NCBI GenBank assembly: GCA_009700485.1
Contig: WLLZ01000048.1
Span: forward strand, 1-11,547
Length of the DNA: 11,547 bases
Direction of reading: 5' to 3'
Source of the DNA: Actinomycetota bacterium
GTDB lineage: Bacteria > Actinomycetota > Actinomycetes > S36-B12
This document shows positions 1 through 7,033 of this stretch, in pieces. Numbering within the stretch: position 1 is the first letter of the stretch; each line of letters starts with the position of its first letter. The position numbers were made by a program, and so were the translations under genes. The notes under the pieces were generated by a model that did no database searches, was not told where the DNA came from, and worked only from the letters and a program-made list of their open reading frames with translations.

Positions 1-495
1 CCCAAGCACGCTTCCATTACCAACCGTGGTGCCGCGTAATACGGTCGCCTTGGTGCCTATCCAAACATCAGGGCCGATTCGAACCGGTGATTTAACGATA
101 CCTTGATCCTTGATGGGCCGGTAGATGTCTTCAGTTACATGGTCGAAGTCACAGACGTATACCCAATCAGAAATAATTGACCCAGCGCCTATTTCTATAT
201 CTAGATAGGCATTCACGGTGTTTTCGCGCCCAAAGACGCACTTATCGCCAATCACCAAGTTGCCCTCATGGCAACGCAGTCGGTTGTTATCGCCAAGGTG
301 GACCCAACGGCCCAAGATCATGCGCCCATAACCTTTGCGAGCATTTACTTCAACATGCTTGCCGAAGAAAACAAACCCGGTAGTGATTATGTGGGGGTTA
401 CGAACCTTGAAGACGAGAAACCGCCAGTAGCAAATTAGGTACCACGGTGACCACGCCCGATTTCGGATCACCCATCGTGCAGATGCCATAGTCAT
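1..495 (-). CDS. Acyltransferase, left-handed beta-helix (hexapeptide-repeat) family, 3'-truncated by window edge
   Basis: Seen: 165 codons, open to the left edge, so the C-terminus is missing. The chain begins MTMASARWVIRNRAWSPWYL, a basic/aromatic N-terminus, followed by turns of a hexapeptide-repeat beta-helix (LGRWVHLGDNN about 61-71, VIGDKCVFGREN about 81-92, VRIGPDVWIGTKATVLRGTT about 138-157). H119 in the CDFDH motif is in the place of the usual catalytic histidine of WbbJ/Maa-type O-acetyltransferases. From memory it resembles the M. tuberculosis Rv3034c family, which is encoded close to the glucosyltransferase Rv3032. Family knowledge: such enzymes move an acyl group from acyl-CoA to a sugar hydroxyl in the cytoplasm. 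It lies 55 bp downstream of the GT4 gene on the same strand, so a shared operon and a glucan or glucoside substrate are inferred. The start is uncertain: ATG 495 or ATG 489, with in-frame GTGs at 528 and 534. No clear ribosome binding site was seen. The substrate is unknown. Confidence 0.85.
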   Translation of the reverse strand, partial: MTMASARWVIRNRAWSPWYLICYWRFLVFKVRNPHIITTGFVFFGKHVEVNARKGYGRMILGRWVHLGDNNRLRCHEGNLVIGDKCVFGRENTVNAYLDIEIGAGSIISDWVYVCDFDHVTEDIYRPIKDQGIVKSPVRIGPDVWIGTKATVLRGTTVGNGSVLG

Positions 496-550
496 GAATC
501 GCGCTTGTCGCCGATCTCGTGGGCTCACGGCCACGAAGACTACCGAGTCG

Positions 551-1822
551 CTAGGAAACTGCTCCGGTCAGCAGGTTCCCGGGCAGCGGATCCGGTGGCC
601 CGACCAACCCCGCCAACTTGACCAAGGGGATTATTTGCGGGCGGCTCTCATCAGCTATCGCCTCCCGATACACCTCAACCGTTTGAGCTGCGATCGCGGG
701 CCAGCCGAAATCACTTCGCACTTTGGTACGTGCCGCACGGGCAGAGGCGGCCGCGCGCGGTGGATCAAGCAGTACCTGTGCGAGGGTGCTGGCTAGCTCA
801 ACGACGTTGCCGGGGGCGAAAGTTCGCCCGGTGACACCATCTTCAACCAACTCTGCCAATCCACCGGTTCGTGCCACTACAAGCGGCGTGCCAACCGATG
901 CTGCTTCAAGTGCGACTATTCCAAAGGGCTCATATAGGGACGGCACCACCACCGCATCGGCCGCAGCGACAAGCGCATGCAATTGCTCTTCAGGTAGCCA
1001 ACCCAAAAAGGTCACCGCTTTGCCCAGGCGCTTCGCTCTAACCTGCTCGCGCAATTGCGCGTCGGCGTTCCCCCGGCCCGCAATAACAATGTGCACACCT
1101 GCAACCTGTCGTCGCAGGCGCGGCATAGCGTCAATCAAGGTGTGGACACCTTTCTCCCACTCCAAGCGCCCGGTGAAAACAACTAACGGGGTCTGGTACT
1201 GCGCTCGTGCAATTAGCCGCTGCCGAGCAGTTACCCGCCAGCGGCCTGAGTCAATCCCATTGGCAATCACCACGGTCTTATTCAGCGGTGGGTTGAAGAG
1301 TTGCCCGACCTCCCACCGCATGTGTTCACTGCAGGCAATTACCCGGCGGGCTTCATAAGTTGACCACCACTCGATGCTGTGGATACTTCGCGAGAGTTCA
1401 CTTGGCAGCCAACCTTGATGCCGACCAGCTTCGGTTGCATGCATTGTCGTCACATACGGGATGCGTGTTGCTTCTTTGATGACGGACGCGGCGTGGGCCA
1501 CCAACCAGTCATGACCGTGCACTACCTGCGGCTTCCATGTGCGCATAAGTCGGATCCCCGCACGCGCTACCGCGCTATTGAAACCAGCGACCCAAGCCAG
1601 CAGGTGCTCTTCATCAAGTGGCACATACGGCGCATCCGGGCTCACCCGCAGTACCCGAACCCCGTTCACCACCTCATCTGGGCTGGCGCCTTCAGTTGCC
1701 TGCGTAATAACCGTGACGTCAAAGCCGAGTGCCGCTTGGGTCTGCGCGATGGCGTGCACGTGACGCCCCAAGCCGCCGTACACCACCGGTGGGTACTCCC
1801 ACGACAGGTGAAGGATCCGCAC
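551..1822 (-). CDS. GT4-family alpha-glucan glucosyltransferase (Rv3032-like glycogen synthase)
   Basis: A retaining glycosyltransferase of GT-B fold, 423 residues from GTG 1822. Seen: N-terminal VRILHLSWEYPPVVYGGLGR with the Gly-rich donor/acceptor loop GGLGRH at about 16-21, HGHDWLVAH at 102-110, HATEAGRH at 128-135, GRLEWEKG at 218-225 opening the C-terminal domain, and the GT4 EX7E motif E298/E306 in YEPFGIVALE. From memory the pattern is much closer to M. tuberculosis Rv3032 (alpha-1,4-glucosyltransferase implicated in methylglucose lipopolysaccharide and glycogen synthesis, about 414 aa) than to GlgM. Inferred role: elongation of a cytoplasmic alpha-1,4-glucan from a nucleotide-activated glucose. 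The GTG at 1822 is preferred over an in-frame GTG at 1873, because the extra 17 residues would be translated from the intergenic repeat and because a -10 box lies exactly 6 nt before GTG 1822. The last codons run through a hairpin (554-579). Confidence 0.9.
   Translation of the reverse strand: MRILHLSWEYPPVVYGGLGRHVHAIAQTQAALGFDVTVITQATEGASPDEVVNGVRVLRVSPDAPYVPLDEEHLLAWVAGFNSAVARAGIRLMRTWKPQVVHGHDWLVAHAASVIKEATRIPYVTTMHATEAGRHQGWLPSELSRSIHSIEWWSTYEARRVIACSEHMRWEVGQLFNPPLNKTVVIANGIDSGRWRVTARQRLIARAQYQTPLVVFTGRLEWEKGVHTLIDAMPRLRRQVAGVHIVIAGRGNADAQLREQVRAKRLGKAVTFLGWLPEEQLHALVAAADAVVVPSLYEPFGIVALEAASVGTPLVVARTGGLAELVEDGVTGRTFAPGNVVELASTLAQVLLDPPRAAASARAARTKVRSDFGWPAIAAQTVEVYREAIADESRPQIIPLVKLAGLVGPPDPLPGNLLTGAVS
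554..579 (-). other. Inverted repeat at the 3' end of the GT4 gene
   Basis: The arms GGAACCTGCT and AGCAGTTTCC (minus strand) pair at 9 of 10 positions around a 6-base loop, ending at the TAG stop (551-553). No T-tract follows. The outer arm AACCTGCT equals the outer arm of the intergenic repeat, so this may be a degenerate repeat copy captured into the coding end, or a weak attenuator before the acyltransferase gene. Confidence 0.4.
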
Positions 1823-1828
1823 CCCCGC

Positions 1829-1834
1829 AGCATA
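1829..1834 (-). promoter_or_regulatory. Leaderless -10 box for the GT4 gene
   Basis: The minus strand reads TATGCT, then six bases (GCGGGG), then the GTG start at 1822. A TANNNT hexamer six bases before a start codon is the usual actinobacterial leaderless arrangement, with transcription starting on the first base of the codon. No consensus -35 was seen. The -35 area (1852-1857) touches the edge of the first intergenic repeat. Confidence 0.5.
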
Positions 1835-1852
1835 CGGCCAGCAAGCCCGGCC

Positions 1853-1934
1853 TAAACCTGCTCGTTCCGTCACCGGAGGTCCTTAAACCTGCTTCTTCCG
1901 TCACCGGAGGTCCTTAAACCTGCTTCTTCCGTCA
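1853..1934. repeat. Three tandem 31-bp units carrying an 18-bp motif (copies L1-L3)
   Basis: Units start at 1853, 1884 and 1915, with no spacer between them. The first two match at 29 of 31 positions, and the third matches over its first 20 or so bases. Each carries the core AACCTGCTCGTTCCGTCA (L1, 1855-1872) or the variant AACCTGCTTCTTCCGTCA (L2, 1886-1903; L3, 1917-1934). The 31-bp spacing is about three helical turns, so the cores face one side of the DNA. They lie just upstream of the GT4 promoter, in the divergent gap with the nuclease-fold gene. They may be operators, or part of a dispersed palindromic repeat family. Confidence 0.85.
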
Positions 1935-1950
1935 CTTCTGTTGTGGATTT

Positions 1951-1999
1951 TGACGGAACGAGCAGGCATAAGGCCCGCCCTTGACGGAACGAGCAGGTA
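1951..1999. repeat. Two inverted copies of the 18-bp motif (L4, L5)
   Basis: The cores TGACGGAACGAGCAGG begin at 1951 and 1982, again 31 bp apart, in the orientation opposite to L1-L3. L3 (1917-1934) and L4 (1951-1968) form an 18/16/18 inverted repeat that can fold into a hairpin with 14 of the inner 16 positions paired. L4 is followed by TAAGGCCCGCCC, nearly the same tail that follows the right-hand copy after 3052. Confidence 0.85.
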
Positions 2000-2035
2000 T
2001 CAGCCTGTGGATAGTCATTTGGCACTAAGTGATTA

Positions 2036-3001
2036 ATGCTGAACGCTGTCACCATGACATTGGACAACTCCAACGACTCAATTTCACTGCCCGAAATCTT
2101 CACCATGTCCGAGGCCGTGGCCGCAGGTATGACCGCTGACCAAGTGCGGCAGCGGGTTCGTTCAGGGCGCTGGGCGGCACTTGGATCAGGTACCTATTCG
2201 AGGAGTTTGCCCCGGGCCGACGATCTTGATCCATTCGCCCGACATCGCAATTTACATGTGCAACTAGCCGTTGCCCGTGCGCTGAAAGTCTCGGGCAGTG
2301 TCATTGCTTTTGGTTCTGCAGCAATGCTGCATCAGTTGCCACTCGTGACTGGCACACCCCAAAATGTTGAGCTTCTGGTTCCACCTGGGGCATGGACTGG
2401 AACTCGCACGGGCACGCGGTACCGATCCGGCGCCTTAGCTCCGATGGAAATATCTCACCTGCCTGCTCCGGTGACAACCCCATTACGAACGTGGCTCGAT
2501 ATCGCCCGCATCCATCCCTTCGTCGACGCGATTTGTTGCGGTGATGCGGCACTTCACTCCGGACTGTTCACCGTTGCAGCACTCGATGCTGCTCTACCCA
2601 GCACCGATATTCGTGGCAGCAGTCGCGTACACCGCGCCGCGCGTCACCTGAACATGCTCCGAGAATCGGCTCTAGAGTCACTCTCGTGGGTTAGATTCCT
2701 TGACTGGAATATCGAACTTCCGACCTGCCAATTTCAGGTGACTGATAGGGGTGGGCGATTCGTCGCGCGGGTGGATTTCTGTTGGGAGGACAAAATGGTC
2801 ATCGGCGAGGCTGACGGCCGCCTCAAATACACCAACAAAGAGAGTCTGTATCAGGAGAAGTTGCGCGAAGATCGACTACGCGAATTGGGCTTCGAGGTAA
2901 TTAGGTGGAGTTGGAGCGACTTGCTAGAGCCCGCCGCCGTACTCAATGGGCGCATATCCACTGCCCTCACACGATCGCACCACACCTTACGTTCGGCTTG
3001 A
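2036..3001 (+). CDS. Solitary AbiEi-like wHTH plus DUF559-type (PD-(D/E)XK fold) protein
   Basis: 321 residues. Seen: an N-terminal stretch (MSEAVAAGMTADQVRQRVRS, about 24-43, then GRWAALGSGTYSR) typical of AbiEi-type antitoxin-like winged-helix domains. A middle region (about 80-190) has the VELLVPPGAWTGTRTGTRYR strand pattern. The C-terminal part (about 215-312) resembles DUF559/Vsr-like nuclease folds: E in ESLSWVRFL, D247 in RVDF, E258 and D260 in GEADGR, K264, then KLREDRLRELGFEVIRWSW. The candidate active-site residues are therefore kept. No AbiEii-type toxin gene is adjacent. Proteins of this architecture are common in actinobacteria and their function is not established. The start could also be ATG 2054 or ATG 2105. 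No ribosome binding site distinguishes them. The TGA stop (2999-3001) touches the right-hand repeat, so the gene nearly fills the interval between repeat clusters, as in a cassette. Confidence 0.8.
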   Translation: MLNAVTMTLDNSNDSISLPEIFTMSEAVAAGMTADQVRQRVRSGRWAALGSGTYSRSLPRADDLDPFARHRNLHVQLAVARALKVSGSVIAFGSAAMLHQLPLVTGTPQNVELLVPPGAWTGTRTGTRYRSGALAPMEISHLPAPVTTPLRTWLDIARIHPFVDAICCGDAALHSGLFTVAALDAALPSTDIRGSSRVHRAARHLNMLRESALESLSWVRFLDWNIELPTCQFQVTDRGGRFVARVDFCWEDKMVIGEADGRLKYTNKESLYQEKLREDRLRELGFEVIRWSWSDLLEPAAVLNGRISTALTRSHHTLRSA

Positions 3002-3064
3002 ACCTGCTGGAACCGTCAAAAAATGCCCGAAAAATGACGGAACGAGCAGGTACAAGGCCCACCC
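3001..3064. repeat. Right-hand copy of the hairpin repeat (R1-R2) with GC-rich tail
   Basis: R1 (AACCTGCTGGAACCGTCA, 3001-3018) and R2 (TGACGGAACGAGCAGGTA, 3035-3052) form an 18/16/18 inverted repeat with the same arm and loop lengths as L3-L4 (1917-1968). Outer AACCTGCT/AGCAGGT and inner CCGTCA/TGACGG pair, and the four central bases do not. The tail CAAGGCCCACCC matches that after L4. It sits between convergent genes and could also act as a two-way terminator, but no T-tract follows either arm. Confidence 0.8.
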
Positions 3065-3181
3065 ACAACCGGGCCGCTGCTGGAGCAAGCAGTTGCGCGC
3101 GGGCACCGGGCCGCTGCTGGCGCACAAGGCCCACCCATGACCGGGGAGCTGCCGGCGCAGGAGCCTACGCGCGGGTACCGG
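3052..3181. repeat. 72-bp imperfect tandem repeat reaching into the methyltransferase 3' end
   Basis: ACAAGGCCCACCCA starts at 3052 and again at 3124. The 58 bases from each start align without gaps at 45 positions. A nested repeat, ACCGGGCCGCTGCTGG, occurs at 3068 and 3105. The second unit contains the TAG stop (3165-3167) and last codons of the methyltransferase reading frame, so the repeat appears to involve or copy the gene's 3' end. Confidence 0.7.
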
Positions 3182-4112
3182 TCACGCAAACGTTGTAGAA
3201 CAGCTCGTCCGGGACCACAGGCTCGAGAACATGCTCATCTATCCACGATAACCCCAGCCAGCTTCGGTAGGTGAACTTGGCCCAGTTCCAGCCCAGTGCG
3301 CCAGGCTTGACCGCCGCCTCGAAAGTTCGTGCCGGCCAGCCAAACCAAGAAGCGGTCAGCTCCTCGGTGACCGTATTGACATCAACCGCCCCGGCGCGCA
3401 GACAAAGGCGCGCAAGTTGGTCAGGGTCAAAGGTATGCAGATCAACTACTGCTTCTAATTTGGCCTCGGCCGAGGATTTCGCAAGTTCATCAACCGGGCG
3501 AGCCCAACGATCACGCAGGAATGGTAGCTGCGTCGCCCGCGATGCCCCCCACCAAGTTAGCCTCGACAATCGGCGCGCGACAAAGTCGCCGTAATCGGTG
3601 GGTTCGCCACAAAAGACGAAACGCCCACCTGGCTTAAGTACCCGCAAGACTTCGCGCATCGCTAGCTCAACATCTGGTAGGTGATGGAGCATCAGCGTGG
3701 CCGACGACTAAATCAAATGACCCATCAGGAAACGGGAGTTGCTCAGCGTCAGCGACTTGACCTGTGACTTCCAGCCCCAGCTGAAGGCCATTTCGAATAG
3801 CCACATCAACCATTCCCGATGAAATATCAGTAACCACCCCGGAGTTTGTGACCTTCGCCTGCATGAGGTTGAGTCGGAAGAAACCGGTGCCACTGCCAAG
3901 CTCAAGGGCCCTGCCGTAGGGCTCCTTAACTACACCGGCAACATGCTCAAATCGACCTCGGGCCTAATCGATTCAGCGCTGGTCGTAGGAGATATTCCAC
4001 TTCTCGTCATCGGTTGACGCTTCCCAGTCATGGTAGAGAACATTCGCCAATTTCGGGTCGGACAGGCACGAGTGATTGGATCACCGACAACAGGGTCGTC
4101 CATACGTCTCAT
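3165..4112 (-). pseudogene. Class I SAM-dependent methyltransferase, broken by two stops and two frameshifts
   Basis: Read across frames, the product would be about 315 residues. It begins MRRMDDPVVGDPITRA, continues LSDPKLANVLYHDWEAS and YDQR, then the SAM-binding motif I (ALELGSGTGFF), then DAEQLPFPDGSFDLVVGHA, LHHLPDVELAMREVLRVLKP and GGRFVFCGEP, ending FYNVCVTGTRA. Four lesions are seen: a probable 1-bp deletion near 4066; TGA at 3973-3975 and TAG at 3964-3966, where family members I recall have Cys and Tyr (QRCIDYAR); and a probable 1-bp insertion at about 3693-3696, splitting GHA from MLHHLPD. The 175-codon 3' part (3165-3692) is intact but lacks the SAM motif I, so activity is unlikely. 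The start ATG (4112) overlaps the stop of the hydratase gene as ATGA, implying former translational coupling. Sequence otherwise remains gene-like, suggesting recent decay or sequencing errors. The substrate is unknown. Confidence 0.8.
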
Positions 4113-4888
4113 CTACCGGTGAACTTCGCCTTGCCTGGGCCATTTTCGATAAATGAAGTCATGCCGATTATCCGATCATCGGTGGCAAAGAGACCGGCAA
4201 ACTCTCCGCGCTCAATCTCCAGGCCGGTATTTAGATCGACTTCGAGCCCAAAGTTAATTGCCCGCTTTGCCGCGGCAAGTGCCACGGCTGATCCACCGGC
4301 AAACTGCTCAGCCCAGGCCATCGCTTCGGTATACACGTCATCAGGAGCGACAACTCGGTCGACTAGACCAATACGCAGCGCCTCCTCGGCGCTAACGAAT
4401 CGTCCACTGAAAATTAGATCCTTGGCACGCGATGGGCCAACCAACCGCGACAATCGCTGGGTACCGCCCGCCCCCGGAATTACTCCGAGGAGTACTTCAG
4501 GTTGCCCCAGTTTCGCATTATCGCCAGCAATGCGGAGGTCACAGCAAAGCGCTAACTCGCAGCCGCCACCGAGGGCGTAGCCGGTGACCGCAGCAATTGT
4601 CGGTACCGGGATATTGGCAATGGCGGTGAACGCGGATTGGAGTTCACCCGACTTCAGGGCCATCTCTTGATAATCCATCTCGACCATTTCCTTGATATCG
4701 GCACCGGCGGCAAACAATTTCGGGCCCCCATAGACAACTACCGCACCGATTTCGCGTCGGGCGCTAACCTCGTGGGCCGCCGCGCGCAATTCCTCCTGCA
4801 CTTGGCGCGAGAGTGCATTCATCGGCGGGCGAGCCAACACAATGGTCGCGACCTTGCCGGTTACCTCTATCGATACATATTCACCCAT
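4109..4888 (-). CDS. Enoyl-CoA hydratase/isomerase (crotonase) family protein
   Basis: 259 residues, the usual length for a single-domain crotonase. Seen: oxyanion-hole segments FAAGADIKE (60-68) and YALGGGCELALCCD (104-117), with the two glutamates of true hydratases present as E111 (GGGCE) and E131 (GQPEVLLG), followed by IPGAGGTQRLSRLVG. Family role: reversible hydration of 2-trans-enoyl-CoA in fatty-acid beta-oxidation, in the cytoplasm. Its exact substrate cannot be read from sequence. ATG 4888 starts the conserved chain MGEYVSIEVTGKVATIVLAR. Longer in-frame extensions cross into the divergent glgX gene. A TAGGCT hexamer ends 7 nt before the ATG (leaderless style). The gene is divergent from glgX with a gap of 49 bp, and its TGA overlaps the methyltransferase ATG. 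No functional link to the glucan genes is evident. Confidence 0.93.
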   Translation of the reverse strand: MGEYVSIEVTGKVATIVLARPPMNALSRQVQEELRAAAHEVSARREIGAVVVYGGPKLFAAGADIKEMVEMDYQEMALKSGELQSAFTAIANIPVPTIAAVTGYALGGGCELALCCDLRIAGDNAKLGQPEVLLGVIPGAGGTQRLSRLVGPSRAKDLIFSGRFVSAEEALRIGLVDRVVAPDDVYTEAMAWAEQFAGGSAVALAAAKRAINFGLEVDLNTGLEIERGEFAGLFATDDRIIGMTSFIENGPGKAKFTGR

Positions 4889-4895
4889 GCGCAGG

Positions 4896-4901
4896 AGCCT
4901 A
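4896..4901 (-). promoter_or_regulatory. Possible leaderless -10 box for the enoyl-CoA hydratase gene
   Basis: The minus strand reads TAGGCT, then seven bases, then ATG (4888). This fits TANNNT spacing for a leaderless transcript. No -35 was recognised. The box lies in the 49-bp divergent gap shared with glgX. Confidence 0.35.
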
Positions 4902-4937
4902 CTGACTAGCCGACCTCGAGCCCGGCGGGCCTGTAGC

Positions 4938-7007
4938 GTGGACCCGGTGAACACCGGTTGGGATCCTCTCGGCGTACACCCTGACGGGCACGGCGGAGCC
5001 AATGTGGCTTTATGGGCGCAGTCGGCGAGCGCTGTCGACCTGTGTGTCTTCCCTGACAATGGACCGGAGTACCGCATCCCCTTGACCCACAAAGTTTTCA
5101 ATATCTTCCACACGCACGTCAGCGACCTGCCCGTGGGAACTCGCTACGGATTTCGGGTCGACGGCCCGTGGGATCCAAGTTCTGGGAGGCGCTGGAACCC
5201 CAACAAGCTGCTCCTTGACCCTTATGCGCGCGCGATTGACGGCAAATTCGAGTTGAACCCTGCCGTTTTCGGCCACGTGGGCGATGATGACCTCACGATA
5301 AACACGATCGATTCAGCACCTTTTGTACCACGAAGTGTGGTGGCTGATACGTGGTTCGATTGGGGAGGCGACACCCATCCAAACACCGCATGGGGCGACA
5401 CCCTTATCTACGAGGCTCATGTGCGGGGCCTCACAATGCGCAACCACTATGTGCCAGAGCATCAGCGCGGCACTTACGCGGGCTTAGCGCACCCAGCCAT
5501 CATTGATTACTTAAGAAATATCGGCGCCACCGCGATCGAGTTAATGCCCATTCAGCACTTCGTTGATGAAACCCACCTCCTCAAACTGGGTTTGACCAAC
5601 TATTGGGGTTACAACTCCATCGGCTTCTTTGCTCCGCACTCGAGCTACGCATCGACCGGCACCCGCGGTGAGCAGGTACGTGAGTTCAAGGAGATGGTCA
5701 AGGCACTGCATGCGGCCGGTCTTGAGGTAATTCTTGATGTCGTCTACAACCACACTGCCGAGGGCAACGAATTTGGGCCAACTCTTGCCTTCCGCGGTGT
5801 CGGCAATGATGACTATTACCGGCTGCAGGATGGTGGGCGTAGATATACCGACTACACCGGTACCGGTAATACACTGGATGTCTCGCACCCGCATGTACTG
5901 CAGCTTGTCATGGATTCGCTGCGGTACTGGGTCACCGAGATGCACGTGGATGGCTTCCGCTTTGATCTAGCATCTGCACTCGCGCGCTCACTTCATGACG
6001 TCGACATGCTCGGTAACTTCATGACGACCATCCAGCAGGATCCGGTACTTCGCCGCGTCAAGCTCATTGCAGAGCCTTGGGATGTGGGGCCGGGTGGGTA
6101 TCAAGTCGGTGAATTCCCGCCCCTATGGACCGAGTGGAATGGCAAGTACCGCGACTGCGTGCGCGACTACTGGCGGGGCGCTGCCGGTATCGGTGAACTG
6201 GGCTGGCGCCTGACCGGTTCAGCCGATCTCTACGCGAGTGAGGGAAGGAGGCCATCGGCGTCGATTAATTTCATCACCGCCCATGACGGGTTCACGATGC
6301 GTGACTTAGTTACTTTTGAGCATAAACACAATGAGGCAAATCTTGAGGGTAACCGCGATGGCACCGATGACAATAGGTCATCCAATTTCGGTATTGAAGG
6401 TGAAACTAACGATGAAACAATCAACATACTTCGCCGCAGACAGATACGAAACCTAATGACCACCTTGTTGCTCTCGACCGGCGTTCCCATGTTGACCGCC
6501 GGTGATGAGTTTGGGCGAACCCAAATTGGCAACAACAACGCTTACTGCCAAGACAACGAGATTTCGTGGCTCAACTGGGATTGGGAACCTTGGCAGCAAG
6601 AACTCCATGCCTTCACTACCTCTTTGGTGCAGTTGCGGCGTGATCACTCAGCTTTTCGCCAGCGTTACTTCTTCGCTGGCCGCCCTATCCACGAAGGTGG
6701 CCCAAAAGACCTTGCTTGGATTTCGCCAGAGGGGCGCGAGATTACCGTTGATGAATGGAACTCATCGGATTCGCGCACCCTAGGAATGTTCATCGCTGGG
6801 GTCAATGGCGGCAAATCATTTCTCGTCTTGATGCACGCGGGCCAAGAAGCCCAATCATTCACTTTGCCGGGCAACCCATACGGATCCAGTTATCATCGCG
6901 TTATCGATACCGAACAAGATTCTGCAATACCGCGCTCCACCGAATTGGCAAGTAGCGATGTCGCGCTGGTGCCGCACAGCATGCTCGTATTCGAAGTAAC
7001 CGACTAG
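4938..7007 (+). CDS. glgX: Glycogen debranching enzyme GlgX (GH13_11, isoamylase type)
   Basis: 689 residues from GTG 4938. Family role: hydrolyses alpha-1,6 branches, preferably the short stubs left by phosphorylase, releasing maltooligosaccharides in the cytoplasm. Seen: an N-terminal CBM48-like domain (about 5-105: GVHPDGHGGANVALWAQSAS, YGFRVDGPWDP), then TLIYEAHVRGLT, and the GH13 catalytic set: nucleophile D343 (DGFRFDLAS), acid/base E379 (IAEPWDVGPGGYQVG), transition-state D450 (TAHDGFT). GDEFGRTQIGNNNAYCQDNE is typical of GlgX and TreX. The chain could also begin at GTG 4947. ATG 4842 is rejected because it lies inside the divergent hydratase gene. The gene ends 26 bp from the end of convergent glgP, its working partner in glycogen breakdown. 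No lesions were seen. Confidence 0.96.
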   Translation: MDPVNTGWDPLGVHPDGHGGANVALWAQSASAVDLCVFPDNGPEYRIPLTHKVFNIFHTHVSDLPVGTRYGFRVDGPWDPSSGRRWNPNKLLLDPYARAIDGKFELNPAVFGHVGDDDLTINTIDSAPFVPRSVVADTWFDWGGDTHPNTAWGDTLIYEAHVRGLTMRNHYVPEHQRGTYAGLAHPAIIDYLRNIGATAIELMPIQHFVDETHLLKLGLTNYWGYNSIGFFAPHSSYASTGTRGEQVREFKEMVKALHAAGLEVILDVVYNHTAEGNEFGPTLAFRGVGNDDYYRLQDGGRRYTDYTGTGNTLDVSHPHVLQLVMDSLRYWVTEMHVDGFRFDLASALARSLHDVDMLGNFMTTIQQDPVLRRVKLIAEPWDVGPGGYQVGEFPPLWTEWNGKYRDCVRDYWRGAAGIGELGWRLTGSADLYASEGRRPSASINFITAHDGFTMRDLVTFEHKHNEANLEGNRDGTDDNRSSNFGIEGETNDETINILRRRQIRNLMTTLLLSTGVPMLTAGDEFGRTQIGNNNAYCQDNEISWLNWDWEPWQQELHAFTTSLVQLRRDHSAFRQRYFFAGRPIHEGGPKDLAWISPEGREITVDEWNSSDSRTLGMFIAGVNGGKSFLVLMHAGQEAQSFTLPGNPYGSSYHRVIDTEQDSAIPRSTELASSDVALVPHSMLVFEVTD

Positions 7008-7033
7008 AGACCTAAGTGCGAACACTCAAACTC

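Noticed and set aside
723..1358. 211-codon plus-strand frame antisense to the GT4 gene, and a similar 188-codon frame at 4014-4580
   Set aside because: These are shadows of well-supported genes on the other strand, with low-complexity Ser/Thr/Arg/Pro products.
1823..1873. Longer GT4 start at GTG 1873 (MTERAG extension)
   Set aside because: The extra residues are translated from the intergenic repeat, and the conserved chain and leaderless -10 box point to GTG 1822.
1853..1999. CRISPR array
   Set aside because: The 31-bp units abut without spacers, orientation flips, and no cas genes are present.
3964..3975. Selenocysteine or programmed readthrough at TGA in the methyltransferase
   Set aside because: A TAG follows three codons later and two frameshifts are also present, so plain gene decay or sequence error is simpler.
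4842..4937. Longer GlgX start at ATG 4842
   Set aside because: It lies inside the divergent enoyl-CoA hydratase gene, and the homologous chain begins near GTG 4938.
4889..5113. 75-residue N-terminal extension of the enoyl-CoA hydratase
   Set aside because: It is antisense to GlgX coding sequence. The family-length protein starts at ATG 4888.
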